NCBI GenBank assembly: GCA_023422775.1
Contig: JAFAGM010000078.1
Span: 1-62,548, forward strand
DNA: 62,548 nucleotides
Direction of reading: 5' to 3'
DNA from: Pseudomonadota bacterium
GTDB lineage: Bacteria > Pseudomonadota > Alphaproteobacteria > Rhizobiales > Xanthobacteraceae
The notes below the pieces were generated by a model. The model was not told the DNA's origin. It worked only from the letters and a program-made list of their open reading frames with translations, and searched no databases. The translations under genes were made by a program, and so were the position numbers. Each line of letters begins with the position of its first letter. The stretch's first letter is position 1. Of the stretch, positions 1 to 8,420 are shown piece by piece.

Positions 1-170
1 TCGATGGACAAATGCGCACCCAGGACAGCAGGCGGCACCATCCGTCCGCCGTCGCCGATCTCGGCGATTATTCTTGCGCGGTCGAGAAGAATTGGACGCG
101 AATCGTGACTAACGCTGTTGTCACCGACCATCAGTGTTCCCTGTTGAGGCTTTCTGTCAGTTGTCGTCAT
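1..170 (-). CDS. N-terminal part of an unrecognised protein, cut by the left edge
   Basis: An open minus-strand frame runs off the left edge of the window. It can start at ATG 170 or, with a better AGGGA-like ribosome site, at ATG 131 (MVGDNSVSHDSRP...). It is divergent from selD with about 200 bases between them. No family could be recognised from about 50 residues. It may be a neighbour of the formate dehydrogenase/selenium genes, but that is only positional inference. Confidence 0.3.
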   Translation of the reverse strand, partial: MTTTDRKPQQGTLMVGDNSVSHDSRPILLDRARIIAEIGDGGRMVPPAVLGAHLSI

Positions 171-364
171 TGTGATCAGATTTGCCAGTCAGCTTACCCG
201 AAAGCATTCGGCGAAACAGACCTGATTTCCAGAGACTGCGCCACTGCAGCGCATTTGCATCCGTCGTCCGATCAGGCGTATGATTTTAAGAATATCGCCC
301 TGCCGTGCGCGCGGAATACCGGCCAAGCTGCCGCTGTGCAGCGCAATTCCCAGGAGACCTGACA

Positions 365-1414
365 ATGAATGCTCCCATCGTGCGCCTGACGAGCCTTGCC
401 CATGGCGGCGGATGCGGCTGCAAGCTTGCGCCCTCCGTGTTGCAGGAATTGCTCGCCAACCAGCCCGCGGCCGCGCCATTCCGCCAACTGCTGGTCGGGG
501 TCGAGACCGGCGACGACGCCGCAGTATGGAAGATCGACGATTCCACTTGCGTGGTGGCCACCACGGATTTCTTCATGCCGGTGGTGGACGACCCCTTCGA
601 CTTTGGCCGGATCGCCGCAACTAACGCGATTTCCGATGTCTATGCGATGGGCGCAAAGCCGATCATGGCGCTCGCAATCCTCGGCATGCCGCTCAATAAG
701 GTCGCGATCGAAGACGTCCGCAAGATCCTCGAAGGCGGCAATACGATCTGCAGCAGCGCCGGAATTCCAGTCGCTGGCGGTCACTCCATTGACGCGCCCG
801 AGCCAATCTACGGCCTTGCCGTCATCGGGCTCTGCCGCCCCGATCAGGTGCGCCGCAACGCCGATGCCAAACCCGGCGACGCGCTGATCTTGACCAAGGC
901 CATCGGCGTCGGCGTCTACTCCGCTGCCATCAAGAAGGGCGATCTGTCGGGTGATGGCTATGCTGAGATGGTGGCCTCCACCACGCAGCTTAACCGTATC
1001 GGTCACGAGCTTGCCGAAGATGCGGGCGTTCATGCGATCACCGACGTCACCGGCTTCGGTCTGCTCGGCCATGCGTTGGAACTCGCGCGCGGCTCGAAGC
1101 TCACCGTCGCCCTGAAAGCCGACAACGTGCCGCTATTCAAGGAAGCGGCAAGACTCGCGCAGCAGGGTTATGTCACCGGTGCATCCACGCGCAACTGGGC
1201 CAGTTACGGGGATGCAATCCGGTTGCCACACGATTTGCCCGACTGGCAGCGTAACCTGCTTGTTGACCCTCAGACCTCGGGCGGACTTTTGGTATCTTGT
1301 GCCGCCGACCGCGCACAGGCAACCCTCGAGACGATCCAGCAAGCGGGTTACAAAGCCGCACGGATCATTGGTTACACCGAATCTGGCCCCAGCGAGGTCC
1401 GCGTCACAGCATGA
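365..1414 (+). CDS. selD: Selenide, water dikinase SelD
   Basis: This 349-residue protein makes selenophosphate from selenide and ATP, the selenium donor for selenocysteine synthesis and for 2-selenouridine in tRNA. The N-terminal motif HGGGCGCKLAP carries the catalytic Cys17 and Lys20, the positions used in E. coli SelD. Here Cys, not selenocysteine, occupies the nucleophile site. An AIRS-type ATP-binding fold follows, with DVTGFGLLGHALE and DPQTSGGLL motifs typical of the family. The start at ATG 365 follows CAGGAGACCTGACA, while an upstream in-frame start at 305 would add a tail not seen in the family. The gene converges with selC and selA on the other strand. Confidence 0.96.
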   Translation: MNAPIVRLTSLAHGGGCGCKLAPSVLQELLANQPAAAPFRQLLVGVETGDDAAVWKIDDSTCVVATTDFFMPVVDDPFDFGRIAATNAISDVYAMGAKPIMALAILGMPLNKVAIEDVRKILEGGNTICSSAGIPVAGGHSIDAPEPIYGLAVIGLCRPDQVRRNADAKPGDALILTKAIGVGVYSAAIKKGDLSGDGYAEMVASTTQLNRIGHELAEDAGVHAITDVTGFGLLGHALELARGSKLTVALKADNVPLFKEAARLAQQGYVTGASTRNWASYGDAIRLPHDLPDWQRNLLVDPQTSGGLLVSCAADRAQATLETIQQAGYKAARIIGYTESGPSEVRVTA

Positions 1415-1526
1415 CGTCGCGACCGTTCACCACCTGATGCACGCTCTCCCGATGTGCGGGTTACTCGAATTCACAAAGCTGAGCGCTGCTGCGTCGTCAT
1501 CGCGCCCCCCCTTTCTGAAGGGGAGG

Positions 1527-1622
1527 TGGCGGAAGAGAATGGGAGTCGAACCCACCAAGAACCGTCTAACGGCCCTTCCCGGATTTGAAGTCCGGACGCC
1601 CCACCGGGAACGATGCTCTTCC
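1527..1622 (-). tRNA. selC: tRNA-Sec (anticodon UCA)
   Basis: Read on the minus strand this is a 96-base selenocysteine tRNA with an encoded CCA end at 1527-1529. The anticodon loop is CUUCAAA, with the UCA anticodon complementary to bases 1586-1588. The acceptor GGAAGAG/CUCUUCC, the six-base-pair D stem closed by CGGU, the long variable arm (about GGGCCGUUAGACGGUUCUU) and the TTCGACT T loop match bacterial tRNA-Sec. The eighth acceptor pair, which this tRNA class normally forms, is a C-U mismatch here. It lies just downstream of selA and could be co-transcribed with it. Confidence 0.95.
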
Positions 1623-1742
1623 GTTGACTTTGATCGGCCGCGGGATTCCAAAACCTGTATCGCAACCTTGCGGCCATTGTCGAGGTCGCGACCCGCGGCT
1701 GTGCCGCCGAGAACCAGGGTCGAACCTGCGACGGTTAGCGCA

Positions 1743-3158
1743 TCAACGCCGCTCAGTCAGACGCAGGGCCGCAAGATTGCGCGAGAACAAGGCTTCATCC
1801 TCCAGACACCGGAAATCCAGCATCAGAGCGTCATCCTCGACCCGGCCGATCACCGGCCGGTCCAGGGTGCGGAAGGCGTGCGTCAGTGCCGCGAGCGCTC
1901 GACCTTTGCCGTGCGCCGCCGCTACTCGCAATGCAATCCCAGCGCTCGGAATCGCTTCGGTCGGCAACGATCCCGACCCGATCTGGCTTGAGCAGGCGAT
2001 CAAGTCGACGACGAAGTCCGAACCGACGGCAGCCGCGACAACCGGCTGGAGGCGCCTTGCTGCAGCTTCGATATCCGCAATCGGCCGCGCCATCATCCGT
2101 AATGTCGGCAAACGTTCAGCCAGCCGGTCCGGATCGCGATAGAGCCGCAGCGTCGCCTCGATCGCCGCAAGGCGGATCTTGTCGATACGCAAGGCACGCT
2201 TCATCGGATTGCGATTCAACCGCGCGATCAACTCCCGGCGTCCGACGATGAATCCGGCCTGTGGACCGCCAAGCAGCTTGTCACCGGAGAATGTCACAAG
2301 GTCCGCGCCCTCGGCTACCGCATCGGCCACTGTCTGCTCGTGCGTCAACCCATAACGCATCAGATCAACCAGAGTGCCCGAACCAAGATCGTGCAGGAGC
2401 GGAACGTGACTCGCCCGCGCCAGCGCTGAAATCGCCTTGCCGGACACCGATTTGGTGAAACCCTCAATCCAATAGTTCGACGTATGGACCTTGAGGATCA
2501 ATCCGGACTTCGGGTTGATCGCTGTCGCATAGTCCTTTTCATGTGTACGGTTGGTGGTGCCGACCTCGACCAGCCTGGCACCGGCACGTGTCATGATTTC
2601 CGGCATGCGGAAGGCGCCGCCGATCTCGATCAACTCGCCGCGCGAGACGATCGCCTCCTTGCCCTTGGCAAGCGTGTTGAGCGCGAGAAGAACGGCGGCG
2701 GCGTTGTTGTTCACCACCGTCGCATCCTCGGCTCCGGTCAGTTCGCACAACAGGCCACGCACCAAGGCATCGCGCTCGCCGCGCTTGCCCTGTGACAGAT
2801 CGAATTCCAGCGCCAACGCTTCGCGCATCGCAACCGTCGCCGCCTCGACTGCCGCTTCCGCAAGAATGGCACGGCCCAGATTGGTATGGAGCACGGTGCC
2901 CGTCAGATTGAACACCGCCCGGGCGTTCGGACGATCATCTGCCTCAAGCCATAAGACAGCGTCGGCCGCGATGGCTTCGGCATCGGACGCGGGTGTATCA
3001 CGGGTGCCCATATCGCGCCTTAAAATAGCTGTCATGTGACGAACCGCTTCCACAGCGCGCGTCCGCCCGAAGCGTTCGACCGCCTGATGTGCTGACCGGG
3101 TTTTCAATATCTCGTCGACAGACGGAATTCGGCCGGAGGTGGAACTCCCTGCGTTCAT
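1743..3158 (-). CDS. selA: L-seryl-tRNA(Sec) selenium transferase SelA
   Basis: This PLP enzyme converts Ser-tRNA(Sec) to Sec-tRNA(Sec) using selenophosphate. The 471 residues match the usual length. The N-terminal helical part (IPSVDEILKT...) binds tRNA(Sec). The PLP lysine is in FSGDKLLGGPQAG at about residue 294, close to Lys295 of E. coli SelA. Other family motifs are NLTGTVLHTNLGRA and VNNNAAAVLL. It lies immediately upstream of selC on the same strand. No selB gene follows it, because only about 120 bases separate its stop from the tRNA. A frameshifted fdhE remnant precedes it. Confidence 0.95.
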   Translation of the reverse strand: MNAGSSTSGRIPSVDEILKTRSAHQAVERFGRTRAVEAVRHMTAILRRDMGTRDTPASDAEAIAADAVLWLEADDRPNARAVFNLTGTVLHTNLGRAILAEAAVEAATVAMREALALEFDLSQGKRGERDALVRGLLCELTGAEDATVVNNNAAAVLLALNTLAKGKEAIVSRGELIEIGGAFRMPEIMTRAGARLVEVGTTNRTHEKDYATAINPKSGLILKVHTSNYWIEGFTKSVSGKAISALARASHVPLLHDLGSGTLVDLMRYGLTHEQTVADAVAEGADLVTFSGDKLLGGPQAGFIVGRRELIARLNRNPMKRALRIDKIRLAAIEATLRLYRDPDRLAERLPTLRMMARPIADIEAAARRLQPVVAAAVGSDFVVDLIACSSQIGSGSLPTEAIPSAGIALRVAAAHGKGRALAALTHAFRTLDRPVIGRVEDDALMLDFRCLEDEALFSRNLAALRLTERR

Positions 3159-3164
3159 CTCGGC

Positions 3165-3352
3165 CTCCCTGGTAGCCGATTAGAAAGGGATTGACGCCAC
3201 CGCAGCTCACGCACCAGCAGATCGAGACCTGGCGTGGCCACATCGTCGGCAATCGGATCAAGATGGTCGTCCTTCTGCTGGCTGAGCACGTTCACATAAT
3301 CCTCACGAACCTCGGGGGCATGTGGTTTCACTAAAGCAGGGCCAAGCGATAC
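3165..3352 (-). pseudogene. Remnant of the C-terminus of fdhE (formate dehydrogenase accessory protein)
   Basis: Minus-strand translation from about 3350 gives ALVKPHAPEVREDYVNVLS, then QQKDDHLDPIADDVATPG and LDLLVREL. This is very like the C-terminal domain of FdhE (VKAxxCxxCxxYxKxL, DPxADDxAxLALDLL). The reading frame then shifts by one near 3200, and the adjacent frame carries the expected ending CGGVNPFLIGYQGGR. The zinc-binding cysteines that should precede (Cys-x-x-Cys) are absent, and stops lie just upstream. It sits directly 5' of selA, the usual fdhE-selA order. I read it as a decayed gene end, not a working protein. Confidence 0.7.
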
Positions 3353-3657
3353 TCAATCGCACTTGCATCCCGTCCGCGCGTCATCGCGCCGATCGTGCCG
3401 CGCACCCAGATGCCTGCGTGTGTAAACATGGGTGATCCAGACGCAGATCGCCGCCTCACTGACCCTTGTGAGGACCGCCAGTCTTCATGCTTTGCTGCAA
3501 TGCGGCATTTTATGCGCGGGGCCGCTCATCGATTCAGATGAAGTCAATTGCATATTTGACGACCCATTGAACACGCATAGACATAGACGCAATAACGCAC
3601 CGTATTCAACGTGGGATAAATCCGATTAAGAATACGATATATACGGAAGCCGGTCTC
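3353..3657. other. Intergenic stretch with no recognised gene
   Basis: About 300 bases between the fdhE remnant and the TlpA-like gene. The right part (3540-3640) is clearly more AT-rich than its surroundings and contains TTGACG followed by CATAGA-like sequence, a possible promoter for the gene at 3658. No coding signal was recognised. Confidence 0.4.
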
Positions 3658-4266
3658 ATTCTTGGCTTTCAGCCCATTACCAGACGCAACTTTGCGATTG
3701 TCGCCGCCGCAGGGGCAACGGCCTTCTTGGCAGCGCCTGCCTGCGTTGATCCCTCCAGGGCCGCGCAGAGCACGCCTACAACCACGCTGAAAGTCTGGGA
3801 TGGGGCCGGAAAACCCGCTTTCTCGTTGGATGTTTTGGGCGGTGGTCGGCGCAATCTGGAAGCCCTCGTTGGCAACGTCATTCTGGTACACTTCTTCGCG
3901 ACATGGTGCGAGCCATGTGTACGCGAGATCAACTCGTTGCAGCAGCTGGCCTCTGCAACCCGCACCAAGCCCCTTGTTATCATTGCCGTCGACGTTGCCG
4001 AAGTCGATCTGCGTGTGAGGACGTTCTTCGAGAAGCTCCCCGTTGACTTCACCGTCCTGCTCGACCGCGACCGCGCCGTCAGCAAGGCTTGGGATGTTAC
4101 CGCGCTGCCGACGAGCTTCCTGCTCGATGCGACGCTAACTCCCCGATTCTTCATCGAAGGCGATCTCGACTGGTCGAGCTCAAATGTTTTGGCAGCGATC
4201 GAACCCCTTTATCCCACGGCGGACCACCGCGGCCGGCCGCCGCTCCCCAAAAAAGCAGACAAGTAA
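3658..4266 (+). CDS. TlpA-like exported thioredoxin-fold protein, non-standard start
   Basis: A thioredoxin-fold thiol-disulfide protein with the active-site motif FFATWCEPCVREI and the cis-proline segment TALPTSFLLD. It probably reduces or protects exported proteins in the periplasm. The frame contains a convincing Tat-like signal, ITRRNFAIVAAAGATAFLAAP, but no ATG, GTG or TTG starts it. The only TTG, at 3727, lies after most of the signal. GGAAG at 3645-3649 sits eight bases before an ATT codon at 3658, so an ATT start, or an ATG mutated to ATT, is the best explanation. A transglutaminase-like gene follows 27 bases later. Confidence 0.6.
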   Translation: MLGFQPITRRNFAIVAAAGATAFLAAPACVDPSRAAQSTPTTTLKVWDGAGKPAFSLDVLGGGRRNLEALVGNVILVHFFATWCEPCVREINSLQQLASATRTKPLVIIAVDVAEVDLRVRTFFEKLPVDFTVLLDRDRAVSKAWDVTALPTSFLLDATLTPRFFIEGDLDWSSSNVLAAIEPLYPTADHRGRPPLPKKADK

Positions 4267-4293
4267 GCTGATCATCATTAAGCGAGGACAAGC

Positions 4294-5400
4294 ATGCAAC
4301 GACGAGATTTCCTTAAAGGGGCAACGGCCCTCTCATTTGCCGCGGCTTTGCCTGCAGCGGCCCGCTCGGACACCCTGTTCGCGCCGCAACCGGGTGCCTG
4401 GCGCACCGTGGAGCTCATTACCCGGCTCGAAATTGTAGAGCCGGACGGTAAGATGCAAGCTTGGATTCCGCTTCCATCGGTGAGCGAATCCGAATGGATG
4501 AAGCCTGGAGAGACCAGATGGACCGGCAACGCGGTCAACGTAGAGCGTGTTCGCGATCCAAAATACGGCGCGGAAATGTTGCATGCGGTCTGGAAGGACG
4601 GCGAGGGCGCGCCCGCCATCGAAGCCATCAGCCGTGTTGCGATGCGCGACCGCAGTATCGACCTCGGTAAGGCGGGAAAAGCTCACTATCTGAGTGAAGC
4701 AGAGCGCACGCTCAACCTTGAAGGCACTGAACTCATTCCCGTCGACGGGATCGTCAAGCAGACTTCGGACAAGATTGTCGCCGCAGCTAGTGCGAAGACT
4801 GATCTCGAGAAAGCCCGCGCGATCTACGACTGGGTCATCGAGAACACAGCACGCGTTGCAACGACGCGCGGCTGCGGTATCGGCGACGTCGCCGCGATGC
4901 TGAAGAGCGGCAATCTCGGTGGGAAGTGCGCCGATCTCAATGCACTTTATGTCGGCCTTACCCGCGCCGCTGGCGTGCCTGCGCGTGACGTCTATGGCAT
5001 CCGCGTCATCCCCTCGCAATTCGGCTACAAGAGCCTTGGCGCCGGATCAGCCAACGTGACCAAGGCGCAGCATTGCCGCGCCGAGGTTTTCCTCGAAGGC
5101 TTTGGCTGGGTTCCAGTCGATCCGGCAGACGTTCGCAAGGTGATGTTGGAGGAGCCGCCGGCAAATCTTGCGATCAACGACCCCAAGGTCGTGGCGGCGC
5201 GCAAAGCCCTGTTCGGCGCCTGGGAAGGCAATTGGATTGCCTACAACACCGCACATGACGTTGCGTTGCCGGGATCAAAGCACCCCAGGCTCGGCTTTCT
5301 GATGTATCCGCAGGCGGAGCGTGCTTCGCTCATGCTGGATTGTCTCGATCCCGAGAGGTTCAGGTATGCCGTGACCTCGAAAGAGGTAACGGCGAGTTAG
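4294..5400 (+). CDS. Tat-exported transglutaminase-like domain protein
   Basis: A 368-residue protein with a classical Tat signal (QRRDFLKGATALSFAAALPAA). Its C-terminal half is a transglutaminase/cysteine-protease-like core: GGKCADLNALYVGLTRAAG supplies the likely nucleophile Cys212, AQHCRAEVFL the likely His260, and WVPVDPADV the likely Asp276. The family includes periplasmic proteases and amide-hydrolysing or cross-linking enzymes; the substrate cannot be read from the sequence. It follows the TlpA-like gene closely and probably shares its transcript, so a thiol-reducing partner for the catalytic cysteine is plausible. Confidence 0.85.
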   Translation: MQRRDFLKGATALSFAAALPAAARSDTLFAPQPGAWRTVELITRLEIVEPDGKMQAWIPLPSVSESEWMKPGETRWTGNAVNVERVRDPKYGAEMLHAVWKDGEGAPAIEAISRVAMRDRSIDLGKAGKAHYLSEAERTLNLEGTELIPVDGIVKQTSDKIVAAASAKTDLEKARAIYDWVIENTARVATTRGCGIGDVAAMLKSGNLGGKCADLNALYVGLTRAAGVPARDVYGIRVIPSQFGYKSLGAGSANVTKAQHCRAEVFLEGFGWVPVDPADVRKVMLEEPPANLAINDPKVVAARKALFGAWEGNWIAYNTAHDVALPGSKHPRLGFLMYPQAERASLMLDCLDPERFRYAVTSKEVTAS

Positions 5401-5414
5401 CAGACGCGCTAGGT

Positions 5415-5444
5415 GGCGATGGCAGCAGGTACGCTGCCATCGCC
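5415..5444. terminator. Hairpin between convergent genes
   Basis: GGCGATGGCAGC and its exact complement GCTGCCATCGCC form a 12-base-pair stem with the loop AGGTAC. It lies between the ends of the transglutaminase-like gene and fdhD. There is no T-run on either side, so it is either a bidirectional terminator of the weak kind or an RNA-stabilising hairpin. Confidence 0.65.
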
Positions 5445-5504
5445 AATCAAGCGGGCTCACAGGCCGGACTTGCCGACCAGGCTTCCCGTGCATGTCAGCC
5501 CGGG

Positions 5505-6335
5505 TCACGCGATACCGCTTGTTCCTCGCACGACGGCGCCGGCCATAATACGTTCTTGATGAGTGAAGGTTTCGAAGCCATCGGCGCGAGCGATGGCGAC
5601 GAGTGTGATCCCGGCGGCTTCTGCCGTCCGGACAGCCAATGCGGTAGGTGCGGAAACCGCGACCATGAGGGGAGCGCCGATCGCCGCGGTTTTTTGAACT
5701 AGTTCGACCGAGACACGGCTGGTCAAAAGCACAGCGCCTTCACCTGTCGGCACCTTGGCCTGCGCGAGAGCGCCGGCCAGTTTGTCCAGCGCGTTATGGC
5801 GGCCCACATCTTCACGCAGTGCCACTATGCCGCGTCCCGGCAGCCAAAACGCCGCGGCATGCACAGTGCGGGTTTTTGCATTGATGGTTTGTAGCGGCGC
5901 GATTGTCAGCATCGCGGCGGCAATATCGTGTGGCGCGAAGCTCCGGCTCGACGAAACAATGGCGGCCGGACGTAGCGCTTCGACGATTGAATCGATCCCG
6001 CAAAGTCCGCAGCCCGTTGGACCAGCGATGAATCTCCTCCTCTCGCTGAGACGAACTGCTTTCTCTTCTTCCAGCCACATCCGCAATTCGATCCCCTCGT
6101 CGAGATCAACAATCTCGATCGACTGAATCTCTTCGGGTGTTTGTACGATACCCTCACTAAGGCTGAATCCGATCGCAAAATCCGTCAAATTCTGCGGTGT
6201 ACCCATCATCACAGCGTAGGTACCGCCGTTATATGTGAGCGCCAGCGCGGTTTCCTCGGGAATGGTACGCACGCCTTCACTGTCGCTACCCTCGCGCCAG
6301 ACCCGTCGGACAACCGTGCATACCGGTTTGTGCAT
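5505..6335 (-). CDS. fdhD: Formate dehydrogenase accessory sulfurtransferase FdhD
   Basis: FdhD passes sulfur from the cysteine desulfurase IscS to the molybdenum cofactor, a step needed for active formate dehydrogenase in the cytoplasm. The 276 residues include GPTGCGLCGIDSI with the family's CxxC at Cys109/Cys112, the N-terminal segment EETALALTYNGGTYAVMMG and the C-terminal region VLLTSRVSVELVQKTAAIGAP. ATG 6335 gives a normal family length. The upstream amidotransferase-like gene lies 90 bases away on the same strand. Together with selA, selC, selD and the fdhE remnant it marks a formate dehydrogenase maturation locus, although no dehydrogenase subunit is in the window. Confidence 0.95.
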   Translation of the reverse strand: MHKPVCTVVRRVWREGSDSEGVRTIPEETALALTYNGGTYAVMMGTPQNLTDFAIGFSLSEGIVQTPEEIQSIEIVDLDEGIELRMWLEEEKAVRLSERRRFIAGPTGCGLCGIDSIVEALRPAAIVSSSRSFAPHDIAAAMLTIAPLQTINAKTRTVHAAAFWLPGRGIVALREDVGRHNALDKLAGALAQAKVPTGEGAVLLTSRVSVELVQKTAAIGAPLMVAVSAPTALAVRTAEAAGITLVAIARADGFETFTHQERIMAGAVVRGTSGIA

Positions 6336-6424
6336 CTCAAGTTACTCCAAGAACCCAGAGCGACGAGCCTTCCAGGAGATACGCTCGTCTCTCAGCCTGG
6401 CGAAGAAGGCAGGTACGTTCGAAC

Positions 6425-7213
6425 TCAACCATCAAATCCAGATCCTCTTGCCTGCAGCGGTAGCTGAAGCCCTCGTCGGCTATACCGAGCGTACGAGCTT
6501 GGTTGACAGATGTCCCGGAGCCAACTGCCGAAGACGCGATCGGCGCAAAGCGCCTGGATGTCCCGGTGGCGCCTCGTGGTCGCTCTTAGCTCCGCAACCG
6601 ATATCTGCGCAGCAGCGATCTCGACGGCATGGCCGACGTACCACTCCTCAAGTTGGCGCGGCTCGGTCTCTATATGAAATTGCAGGGCCAGGGCACGGCT
6701 GCCAAAAGCGAAGGCCTGATTCTTGTCGTCTTGACTGTAGGCGAGCCTGGTAGCTTGCTGCGGCAGATCAAACGTATCGGCATGCCAGTGCAAGACGACA
6801 GCGCCATCACCGTCCAAGGCTCCAAGACACGACGATCGTCCTTCTTCGGTGAGGTCAATCTTCTCCCAACCGATCTTCTTGTGGGTGCCCGCGAATACCT
6901 GACTTCCCAGAGCCCTTGCCATCAATTGGGCGCCGAGACCGATTCCCAGCGTTGGAAGATCGCGGGAAAGCCTCGATTCGATGAGAGCAATCTCCGAGTT
7001 AAGAAACGGATAGTTGGCCGCTTCGTAGACGCCGATGGGACCACCAAGGCTAATGATCAGGTTGGCATTTTTGATCGAAGGGTGGGCGAGGTCATCCACC
7101 GCGGCTTCGCAGAACGAGACGTTCCACCCCTCACGCTCCATGATCGGCGCGAGCAGCCCCAAATCTTCGAATGCAACATGACGAATAGCTACGGCGGTTC
7201 GCTGGTAGTGCAT
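6425..7213 (-). CDS. Class I glutamine amidotransferase-like protein without the catalytic Cys
   Basis: The protein resembles small GMP-synthase-like amidotransferases (about 240 residues, here 262 from ATG 7213). Family landmarks are LIISLGGPIGVYE near residue 53, the nucleophile-elbow motif near residue 90 and the His/Glu motif LALQFHIETEP. The elbow reads TLGIGLGAQLMA where active members have GICLGAQ, so Gly92 replaces the nucleophile Cys (a TGT to GGT change would do this). It therefore should not hydrolyse glutamine. The longer frame back to 7408 adds an arginine-rich stretch with no family match. It probably shares a transcript with fdhD. Confidence 0.7.
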   Translation of the reverse strand: MHYQRTAVAIRHVAFEDLGLLAPIMEREGWNVSFCEAAVDDLAHPSIKNANLIISLGGPIGVYEAANYPFLNSEIALIESRLSRDLPTLGIGLGAQLMARALGSQVFAGTHKKIGWEKIDLTEEGRSSCLGALDGDGAVVLHWHADTFDLPQQATRLAYSQDDKNQAFAFGSRALALQFHIETEPRQLEEWYVGHAVEIAAAQISVAELRATTRRHRDIQALCADRVFGSWLRDICQPSSYARYSRRGLQLPLQARGSGFDG

Positions 7214-7251
7214 CACTGGGAAGAGTCCATGTTGAAATTGACGGCAATGGA

Positions 7252-7536
7252 TCAGCTTGCGGCGATCGGCATCTCGTAAGGCCCTTCGGAAGCCGGTGCA
7301 TCGGCGAGCATGCGCTTGCGCGGCACCAAGAAGCACACGCTGAATCCGTCCGTTGTGCGCAGGGGCACCATGCCTATCCCGGTATCGGATGATTGCTTCA
7401 ACGTCCACGTGTTGAGCGGATCGACGTAGCTGCCGTCGGGAGCGATGTCGCTAGTCGTGAGCGCCTCAGTGCCATTTCCATCGAAGATTGGTCTCTTCGT
7501 TATATCCAGATAAATATATTGCATGGCACCAAGCAT
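7252..7536 (-). CDS. Unrecognised small protein, possibly a gene fragment
   Basis: A minus-strand frame of about 94 residues beginning at ATG 7536 (MLGAMQYIYLDITKRPIFDG...) and ending just upstream of the amidotransferase-like gene. The composition is balanced and protein-like around the segment DGSYVDPLNTWTLKQSSDTG. No family was recognised and no clear ribosome site precedes it. Because the next kilobase is decaying DNA, this may be a leftover piece of a larger gene. Confidence 0.25.
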   Translation of the reverse strand: MLGAMQYIYLDITKRPIFDGNGTEALTTSDIAPDGSYVDPLNTWTLKQSSDTGIGMVPLRTTDGFSVCFLVPRKRMLADAPASEGPYEMPIAAS

Positions 7537-8059
7537 AATCCAGTCAGTGCGAGCTTTATTGCGAATCCCTATCGGTTGATAGCGAACGGCTAAGTGTGCC
7601 GGCAGACCTCGTTCGAACGAAAGGAGACGCGCTGCTGCGCGTCTCGTTCGGGAGCATGGCGGCCGCGCATCTTTGGCCGTCCGTTCCGGAGCTTCCAACA
7701 CCGCCATGCTGTGACGATAGATCATTTCCCAGCGCTTGCAGCCGGTGAACAACAGGATGCCCTACGGTGATGAGGGAGAGCGCCACCCCCCACGGCTTTG
7801 TCGCGGCTTCGGCTCTTCGACCGTAGCGAAGTGCGAGGTTGATCGCCGGAGCGATGATTGCCGATCATGTGGGCTGGAAGGCAGTTCACACTTGGTGTCC
7901 ACTCATACATATCGGAAAAACCGATAGTAATAGTTAATGTTATTCGTTTGTCAAAACTGTCTCGCTGGATAGCCTATTAGTACGCAGTCGCGCGCCCGTC
8001 AATCAAACGGCGCGATGGTTGAGGGGGGATGGGAATGACGACGACACTCGACGGTTCTA
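7537..8059. other. Non-coding, partly AT-rich stretch with hairpins
   Basis: No supported gene. GAGACGCGC at 7624-7632 pairs with GCGCGTCTC at 7637-7645 around a TGCT loop. The stretch near 7905-7960 is AT-rich and contains ATCGG-AAAAA-CCGAT. Local composition differs from the flanking genes, consistent with old inserted DNA. Confidence 0.4.
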
Positions 8060-8275
8060 GTACCCGGAATCCTAGCTGAGTGATACGGCTGGACTCCAAC
8101 CTCCTTGGCGATCGATCGGGTACTGCGACCGGCCGCAGCCAAAAGAACAATCCGCGCCGCTTCAATCGCGCTGCAACGTCAGCGGTGAGCGGCAACGTTC
8201 CTCAAGCACCTTGCGATCTTTCCTCGAAAGGTGGACTTCTCTTGCTTCGGGTATCATCCCGATGCTGAATCATGA
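8060..8275 (-). pseudogene. Relic of an IS630-family transposase N-terminus
   Basis: Minus-strand translation near 8250 gives EVHLSRKDRKVLEERCRSP and then LTLQRD followed by a stop. After a shift of one frame it continues with EAARIVLLAAAGRST and RSIAKEVGVQP. This is the helix-turn-helix start of IS630-type transposases (LSxxDRxxLExxxRSPTTxQRxxxRARIVLLAAxG). The catalytic DDE part is missing and the frame is broken, so it is a dead remnant. Confidence 0.65.
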
Positions 8276-8420
8276 CTCGCTTCCCAGCCGAGAATTTGTC
8301 GTTTGCAACTGGTGAGAGAATTGGCTAACGATAAATTTTGCACATTGGATTTGACGTGCTTCGACGACGCAAGCATGCGCACACTGAACTCGCTGGACCT
8401 TAAATGGTCTGACCGTCGTC

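Noticed and set aside
8060..8275. An active insertion sequence
   Set aside because: The transposase is frameshifted and lacks its catalytic part, and no terminal inverted repeats were seen.
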